Assembly: GCA_964370205.1 (NCBI GenBank)
Contig: CAYJIK010000079.1
Coordinates: 1-9,468, forward strand
DNA: 9,468 nucleotides
Reading direction: 5' to 3'
Source: DAMCAP01 sp964370205
GTDB taxonomy: Bacteria > Bacillota > Clostridia > Oscillospirales > Ruminococcaceae
Made by a program: the position numbers and the translations under genes. Shown here piece by piece: positions 5,386-9,468 of this stretch. How positions within the stretch are numbered: position 1 is the first letter of the stretch; each line of letters starts with the position of its first letter. Below the pieces are notes generated by a model that saw only the letters and a program-made list of their open reading frames with translations, was not told the origin of the DNA and did no database searches.

Positions 5386-6582
5386 TTAGGGCTGTATCCG
5401 AATACTATTCGAGACATAATCAAAACCGCACGGTTTCGGGGAGGGTAGCGCAAGCGTGTACAGGTCAGTGGACGCACTCTCCAGTTCCGCTACAGTAGCG
5501 CAATGGTCACCCTGTCTAGCCAGAAAAGCAAGCTGATCGGACAGATGCAGAGTAGCCGTGTTTTTCGCCTTCGCCAGTATCTCTCTACCATTAGCGTTCC
5601 ATCCAAGCACCCTTATATACGGTGGTAGCTCCCGACCCATCTTCTCGGTCATGCCAAGTATGGCAGACAGCACCAGCCGTCGTATACGTGCCGCAGGGTA
5701 GCGCTTTGACTTTGTGAGTTCTCTAACCTCAGGGGCAGTCACGCTCTCTCTTATCGCCGAGTACAAGCGGTTGTGTATCCCCTCGGACAGCGCAGGCAAC
5801 GTCGCCAGACTGTCCGCCGTCAGCTTCCTAAGTATCGGTAGCGTGAGTGTGTCGAACGTCTGCTCGGACAGTGGGAAGGTGTCCCCCTCCGCCGCCCTGT
5901 ATATGTCATACACCTCAGGTGGCAAAAACGGCTTTGCCGAAGCAAGTCCCCCTGACAGTATCAGCCTGCGTATATACGAAGCGGAAGCTATGCCATCACT
6001 CGTCACATCGCCATCATGTGGGACTTTCCTCGGTATAGCAAGGGGGGCTATACCACTTTCAAGCTCGATTATGGCACGACAGTACTCCACGCCCAGTATA
6101 TCATTAGGCAATCCCAGCCTGTCCCCCACCTCATGCCCAAACTGCTCGGTGACAGCCGTCTGACGTGCCTTAGCAAAGGTCATACCGGTGGACAGAAGCT
6201 CACGCAGGCGCTCGGTGATAAGCGGCGAGTCCACAACCCTTGCCGCCTCACCAATAAGCGACGTGTAACCGCTCTCACTACCAAAGGACAGCACATCCAC
6301 ACATCCGAGAGAGTCCGCAATATACACCGCCCCACGAGAAAACCGCTGTGCGTGGGACATCGCATATGGTAGCGGTAGTTCCAAAACAAGGTCTGCCCCT
6401 CCTGCAATAGCCGCCCGTGCACGCACATGCTTCTCCGCAATGGCAGGCGACCCACGCTGTGTATAATTACCGCTCATTATCGCAACAATATGCGTAGCCC
6501 CCACACGCCGTGTTTCAGCGATATGGTAGGCATGGCCGCTGTGAAAAGGGTTGTATTCAGCTATTACAGCTGCGGTAAGCAT
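5386..6582 (-). CDS. tmcAL: tRNA(Met) cytidine acetate ligase
   Basis: 398 residues from the ATG at 6582. A GTG at 6591 is in frame, but it overlaps the AGAAAGGG ribosome binding site, which stands 8 bases before 6582 and favours the ATG. The family (B. subtilis TmcAL, formerly YlbM) uses acetate and ATP to form N4-acetylcytidine at the wobble position of elongator tRNA-Met through an acetyl-adenylate. Visible signatures: nucleotidyltransferase start AAVIAEYNPFHSGHAYHI (4-21) with the HxGH motif at 14-17, IMSGNYTQRG (35-44), LELPLPYA (67-74), SFGSESG (99-105), NDILGVEY (160-167) and KRYPAARIRRLV (293-304). The length is close to the usual ~400-415. It is divergent from ackA across 603 bp, and the tandem repeat array lies downstream. 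No convincing promoter was identified on its strand. Confidence 0.93.
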   Translation of the reverse strand: MLTAAVIAEYNPFHSGHAYHIAETRRVGATHIVAIMSGNYTQRGSPAIAEKHVRARAAIAGGADLVLELPLPYAMSHAQRFSRGAVYIADSLGCVDVLSFGSESGYTSLIGEAARVVDSPLITERLRELLSTGMTFAKARQTAVTEQFGHEVGDRLGLPNDILGVEYCRAIIELESGIAPLAIPRKVPHDGDVTSDGIASASYIRRLILSGGLASAKPFLPPEVYDIYRAAEGDTFPLSEQTFDTLTLPILRKLTADSLATLPALSEGIHNRLYSAIRESVTAPEVRELTKSKRYPAARIRRLVLSAILGMTEKMGRELPPYIRVLGWNANGREILAKAKNTATLHLSDQLAFLARQGDHCATVAELESASTDLYTLALPSPKPCGFDYVSNSIRIQP

Positions 6583-6891
6583 GTGTATCACCCTTTCTTT
6601 TAGTTAGGAATGGGAGTTAGGGGCGAGATAAGGGCGGATAACCGCCGAACGTCCGCCGTTGTAGACTTTTTAGAGTAACCGTATGACCATTTTGCCCCTT
6701 AGGTTGTGTGAATAATAGTGTGGTTGTGATAGATGCCGGGGGCCCCAAAACGAAGTCACACAAACCAAAACCTACTCCACGCTCCACTACAATTCCCCAA
6801 ATGCTGTATTTCAGATCATAGTTTACTATCTGCCAATTTACATATTATGCATTACAAATTACAAATTATAAAATACACGCATGAATTCCCC
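6583..6891. other. Upstream region of tmcAL, no gene
   Basis: No supported coding region. It contains a short GGCGG/CCGCC hairpin near 6633-6646 and the inverted pair TTGTGTGA (6704-6711) / TCACACAA (6756-6763) around a GGGGGCCCC core. From about 6800 it becomes strongly AT-rich, with a direct TTACAAA repeat near 6852-6865. The tmcAL promoter must lie here, but I could not assign it. Confidence 0.5.
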
Positions 6892-6907
6892 ATAAAATGC
6901 ATTTTAT
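6892..6907. promoter_or_regulatory. 16-bp palindrome next to the ackA promoter (operator candidate)
   Basis: ATAAAATGCATTTTAT is a perfect 16-base palindrome ending 2 bases before the -35 box at 6910. Its ATGCAT core also occurs at 6847-6852 and 7018-7023. The placement suits a regulator site, but AT-rich palindromes arise easily and no regulator gene is nearby. Confidence 0.4.
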
Positions 6908-6909
6908 CC

Positions 6910-6938
6910 TTGCACTTTTTCAAATAATATTATAATAT
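6910..6938 (+). promoter_or_regulatory. Candidate ackA promoter
   Basis: TTGCAC (6910-6915) and an AT-rich -10 region: TAATAT (6933-6938) at 17-bp spacing, or TATAAT (6931-6936) at 15 bp. Transcription would begin near 6945, leaving an ackA leader of about 240 bases. Confidence 0.6.
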
Positions 6939-6986
6939 ATAAAGCAGAGATAATCAACAAAGAATTACACTTATCGCCCTCCCGCC

Positions 6987-7071
6987 TTAAAACATCAACA
7001 CACCTACCCGGCCAAATATGCATGTTTTAAGCAGAGAGGTGCAACCACAAAACTCAAATTAACGTTTGAGT
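6987..7071 (+). other. Two stem-loops in the ackA leader
   Basis: TTAAAACAT (6987-6995) pairs perfectly with ATGTTTTAA (7022-7030). ACTCAAA (7052-7058) pairs with TTTGAGT (7065-7071). They lie in the untranslated leader if the promoter at 6910 is right. I recognise no known riboswitch class; the remaining leader to 7164 shows no clear terminator. Confidence 0.4.
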
Positions 7072-7185
7072 GTCACAAAACAGCTAAAACGGCGCTCAAA
7101 CTAGTAGCAATGCGGTTTTCACGCTGGCAGTCACAGTCAAGACCACCGCCGACGCTACACCCAAAAAGAAAGGAATGGATATCAC

Positions 7186-8382
7186 ATGAAAATTCTTGTT
7201 ATCAATGCAGGCAGCTCCTCGATGAAGTATCAGCTTATCGACATGACAAACGAGGAAGTAGTTGCTAAGGGCAACTGCGAAAGAATAGGCATCGGCGGTC
7301 TTATAAGCCACAAGACAGCGGACGGCAGCAAGACCGAATACGAAGCAAACTTCCCCACACACACCGAAGCATTCTCCGAGATAGTCAAGGTGCTGACAAC
7401 AGGGGACACAAAGGTCATTGACTCGGTGTCCGAGATTTCCGCTGTAGGCCACAGAGCCGTTCACGGTGGCGAGAAGTTCTCTAAGTCCATGCTGATAACT
7501 GACGAAGTTATGGCGACTATTGACGAACTGGCAGACCTAGCACCTCTACACAACCCACCCGGTCTGTCCGCTATGAAGGCTTGCCGTTCCATCTTCGGCG
7601 CAGACGTGCCAATGGTTGCAGTGTTTGACACAGCTTTCCACCAGACAATGGACCCACACGCCTACATGTACCCCATCCCCTACTCCTTCTATGAGAACTA
7701 CCGCCTGAGAAGATACGGCTTCCACGGCACAAGCCACCGCTTTGTAAGCGCTCGTATGGCGCACCTACTGGGCAAGGACATCTCCGAGCTGAAGATGGTA
7801 ACATGTCACCTCGGTAACGGTTCCTCCATCACAGCTGTAAACAAGGGCAAGAGCGTAGACACCACCATGGGTCTAACCCCCCTCGAAGGTCTTATCATGG
7901 GTACACGTAGCGGTACAATCGACCCCTCCCTGCTCAGCATAATGGCAGAGAAGGAAGGCAAGACAGTGGACGAAATCACCACAATCCTAAACAAGCAGTC
8001 CGGTCTACTCGGCGTGTCCGGCGTGTCCAGCGACCAGCGTGACCTGCACTCCGCCGTAGAAAAAGGCAACGACAGAGCAAAACTCGCCATAGACATCCAA
8101 GTCTACCAAATCAAGAAGTACATCGGCGCATTCGCAGCTGCAATGGGCGGCCTTGACGCTGTAGTATTCACAGGCGGCATCGGCGAAAACGATGAGTACG
8201 TCCGTGAACAAGCCTGCAAAGACATGGAGTTCTTCGGCATAGTGATAGACAGCGACCTAAACATCAAAGCAAACCGCAACGAAGCCGCTTTCTCCACTGC
8301 CGCCTCCAAGGTAGCAGTCTGGACAGTCCCCACAAACGAAGAACTGCTTATAGCAAGAGATACTTTAGCTATCGTTAAGTAA
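7186..8382 (+). CDS. ackA: Acetate kinase
   Basis: 398 residues, matching the family's ~400. Catalyses reversible acetate + ATP to acetyl phosphate + ADP in the cytosol; in fermenters it mainly runs toward ATP as the last step of acetate production. All key residues can be seen: N7 in VINAGSSSMKYQL (5-17), R90 in GHRAVHGG (88-95), D148 in FDTAFHQTM (147-155), H180 in YGFHGTSHR (177-185), HLGNGSSITAV (208-218), R241 in GTRSGTIDP (239-247), FTGGIGEN (328-335) and E385/E386 in PTNEELLIARD (382-392). The ribosome binding site AAAGGA ends about 11 bases before the ATG. The usual partner pta is not in the window. It is divergent from tmcAL. The last eight codons are echoed 85 bases downstream (8444-8467). 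Confidence 0.98.
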   Translation: MKILVINAGSSSMKYQLIDMTNEEVVAKGNCERIGIGGLISHKTADGSKTEYEANFPTHTEAFSEIVKVLTTGDTKVIDSVSEISAVGHRAVHGGEKFSKSMLITDEVMATIDELADLAPLHNPPGLSAMKACRSIFGADVPMVAVFDTAFHQTMDPHAYMYPIPYSFYENYRLRRYGFHGTSHRFVSARMAHLLGKDISELKMVTCHLGNGSSITAVNKGKSVDTTMGLTPLEGLIMGTRSGTIDPSLLSIMAEKEGKTVDEITTILNKQSGLLGVSGVSSDQRDLHSAVEKGNDRAKLAIDIQVYQIKKYIGAFAAAMGGLDAVVFTGGIGENDEYVREQACKDMEFFGIVIDSDLNIKANRNEAAFSTAASKVAVWTVPTNEELLIARDTLAIVK

Positions 8383-8443
8383 TAGTATAAAGTTGATTAT
8401 TTGAGTAACCTGCTTAGTAGTGATACGTTTGGGGTATCTCATG

Positions 8444-8467
8444 GATACGCTTGCTATCGTTAAGTAA
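8444..8467 (+). repeat. Second copy of the ackA 3' terminus
   Basis: These 24 bases encode DTLAIVK plus stop, the same as the end of ackA at 8359-8382, including the identical 15-mer GCTATCGTTAAGTAA. The three differences all fall in two codons and are synonymous (ACT/ACG, TTA/CTT). Upstream codons do not continue the similarity, so only the tail is duplicated. Confidence 0.75.
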
Positions 8468-8526
8468 CACCCCCAAAACGCAACCCAACCCATAGCGGTC
8501 GAGTTAAGACCCTCACCCGAAATAAC

Positions 8527-8566
8527 AAAACGGCTTCGCTGACAATTGTCGTTGCGTGGCCGTTTT
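8527..8566 (+). terminator. Hairpin downstream of ackA, possible terminator
   Basis: AAAACGGC (8527-8534) pairs with GCCGTTTT (8559-8566); the palindrome GACAATTGTC (8541-8550) sits in the loop. Only four T follow the G/C stem, so it is weaker than the hairpin at 8709, which it resembles in sequence (ACGGCTTCGC then a GAC...TTGTC loop). It is 145 bases after the ackA stop. Confidence 0.5.
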
Positions 8567-8613
8567 AGACTATCAAAACCCAAAAAGAGATTATTGGCCT
8601 TTTTCGGAGGGAA

Positions 8614-8674
8614 TGGGGGTTTGGGTGCAAACCGTCAGGGTTTGTCCCCCATTTAGATAACCCCGCCGTGCGGG
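8614..8674 (+). other. Two hairpins in the ackA-GNAT spacer
   Basis: TGGGGG (8614-8619) pairs with CCCCCA (8646-8651); alternatively GGTTT (8618-8622) pairs with AAACC (8629-8633). CCCGC (8662-8666) pairs with GCGGG (8670-8674) around CGT. They fill the space between the two related CGGCTTCGC hairpins. Confidence 0.4.
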
Positions 8675-8711
8675 TTTCATCAGGTCAAAAAGTTTTTTTG
8701 ACCTGATGAAA
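8675..8711 (+). other. 17-bp perfect hairpin upstream of the GNAT gene
   Basis: Positions 8675-8691 (TTTCATCAGGTCAAAAA) pair perfectly with 8695-8711 around a 3-base loop. Its last three A (8709-8711) also belong to the base of the next hairpin. In the minus direction it is followed by the hairpins at 8662-8674. Confidence 0.75.
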
Positions 8712-8749
8712 CGGCTTCGCAGACTATTGTCATAGCGAAGCCGTTTTTT
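8709..8749 (+). terminator. Rho-independent terminator just before the GNAT gene
   Basis: CGGCTTCGC (8712-8720) pairs with GCGAAGCCG (8735-8743), extended by AAA/TTT, and is followed by six T (8744-8749). The T run ends immediately before the ribosome binding site of the next gene, leaving no room for a promoter after it. It may end ackA transcription, or act as an attenuator of the GNAT gene. Confidence 0.8.
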
Positions 8750-8764
8750 AGAAAGGCGGTCAAC

Positions 8765-9468
8765 ATGTTTATAATAGAAGAATTTGACAGAGCGAAAACT
8801 TCCACGCTCTTTCCGGGCTACTCAAAACTGTTCCTCTCCCCACGGGACGACTACCACGCCTACGAGCGCCCAAAGACAAGCCACTCTGTCCACAAGGACG
8901 GCGAAGCGGTAGCGTTTTTCTCGCTTGATGGCGAGGGGCATCTGTGCGAGTTCTACATTGACAGGGACAAGAACGTGACCGGTATTGAGGTGTTTGCTCA
9001 TATACTGGAAAAGATGGAGATAAAGCAGGCGTGGGTTGAGAGCGTGAACCCCGATTATCTACTGACCGCCATGGAGTTCGCCTGCGACACCGACATCTCC
9101 CAGCGTGTCTACGAGCTCACCGAGCATAAAAAAATCATAGAACACCCAAACATAACCGCACGTCTTGCCACCCTCGACGACCTCGACATGCTCGTAGAGT
9201 TTGACAATGTGAACACAGGTGAAGCGCAACCGTGGGTACGTGGTTACTTTGAAAGGTGGATAGCCCATAACGGCGTGTACATATACTCGGACGGCGACAA
9301 TGTCGTGGGGTTGGGCGAGTGTCGCAGAGCTGACGCAAGCAAAAATGTCTACATCGGCGTTGTCGTGGACAAGGAGCGTTGGGGCCAAGGCATAGGTACA
9401 CATATCGTGGCACATCTGCGAAACCATGCAGTGTCCAAGGGGCTAAACCCCGTTTGCACGGTGAACAA
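8765..9468 (+). CDS. GNAT-family N-acetyltransferase, 3' end outside the window
   Basis: Open from the ATG at 8765 to the window edge: 234 complete codons and no stop. AGAAAGG (8750-8756) stands 8 bases before the ATG. From about residue 129 (NITARLATLDDLDMLVEF) the protein reads as a GNAT domain. The acetyl-CoA pyrophosphate loop is seen in VVVDKERWGQGIGTHIVAHL (199-218), where the WGQGIG segment matches the family's glycine loop with Trp in the Gln/Arg position. Residues 1-125 are a separate N-terminal part rich in aromatic and acidic residues that I do not recognise; it could be a degenerate GNAT half, as in two-domain members. The family transfers acetyl from acetyl-CoA to an amine; the substrate is not deducible. 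The gene follows ackA in the same direction but behind a terminator, so it is probably regulated separately. Confidence 0.85.
   Translation, partial: MFIIEEFDRAKTSTLFPGYSKLFLSPRDDYHAYERPKTSHSVHKDGEAVAFFSLDGEGHLCEFYIDRDKNVTGIEVFAHILEKMEIKQAWVESVNPDYLLTAMEFACDTDISQRVYELTEHKKIIEHPNITARLATLDDLDMLVEFDNVNTGEAQPWVRGYFERWIAHNGVYIYSDGDNVVGLGECRRADASKNVYIGVVVDKERWGQGIGTHIVAHLRNHAVSKGLNPVCTVN

Noticed and set aside
4543..5448. Long open frames on both strands across the tandem array
   Set aside because: They are kept open by the 100 N and by the GC-rich repeat; the unit is 144-145 bp, so the frame shifts between copies and encodes no consistent protein.
6583..6591. GTG at 6591 as start of tmcAL
   Set aside because: The codon overlaps the likely ribosome binding site; the family start follows the ATG at 6582 directly.
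7096..7464. 122-codon open frame on the minus strand overlapping the ackA start
   Set aside because: Antisense shadow of ackA; no ribosome binding site or family pattern.

Overview
The window looks like a fragment of a gut-type Clostridia genome (Bacillota; Oscillospiraceae/Ruminococcaceae-like is my best guess). The reasons are the purine-rich AAAGGA-type ribosome binding sites, an IspE/TmcAL/AckA gene set typical of Firmicutes, mid-range base composition, and dispersed GTAGGG palindromes that I recall from such genomes. A run of exactly 100 N inside a tandem repeat shows that this is scaffolded draft or metagenome-derived sequence. Genus and species cannot be read from it.

Layout. Bases 1-382 hold no gene. 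They carry a small palindromic repeat, a striking perfectly paired cloverleaf inverted repeat (99-236) and the terminator of the first operon. Bases 383-3239 (minus strand) are a two-gene operon: a 751-residue protein with a degenerate and an intact AAA+ domain of the CbbX/SpoVK type, followed by a 165-residue acidic protein that resembles the YbjN family. A good sigma-A promoter lies at 3331-3360. Bases 3240-3729 are repeat-rich and hairpin-rich intergenic DNA. ispE (MEP isoprenoid pathway kinase) is at 3730-4620, minus strand. Bases 4621-5385 carry a very G-rich tract and a tandem array of ~145-bp units interrupted by the assembly gap. tmcAL (tRNA-Met cytidine acetate ligase) is at 5386-6582, minus strand. 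Bases 6583-7185 form the divergent control region between tmcAL and ackA. ackA (acetate kinase) is at 7186-8382, plus strand. Bases 8383-8764 contain a short duplication of the ackA 3' end and a chain of hairpins ending in a terminator placed just before the start of a GNAT acetyltransferase gene, which runs off the right edge (8765 to beyond 9468).

How the genes relate. tmcAL and ackA both use acetate and ATP (one to acetylate tRNA, one to make acetyl phosphate) and are transcribed divergently from a shared 603-bp region. ispE and tmcAL lie in the same direction but are separated by the repeat array, so co-transcription is uncertain. The AAA+/YbjN-like pair is self-contained (own promoter, own terminator) and is the least understood and most interesting protein-coding unit here: probably a CbbX-like remodelling motor with a small partner, substrate unknown.

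The non-coding DNA is unusually structured. Six copies of a GTAG-plus-palindrome element with four different, compensatorily changed stems, the cloverleaf repeat, and the tandem array built around one of the GTAG elements are the main repeat observations.
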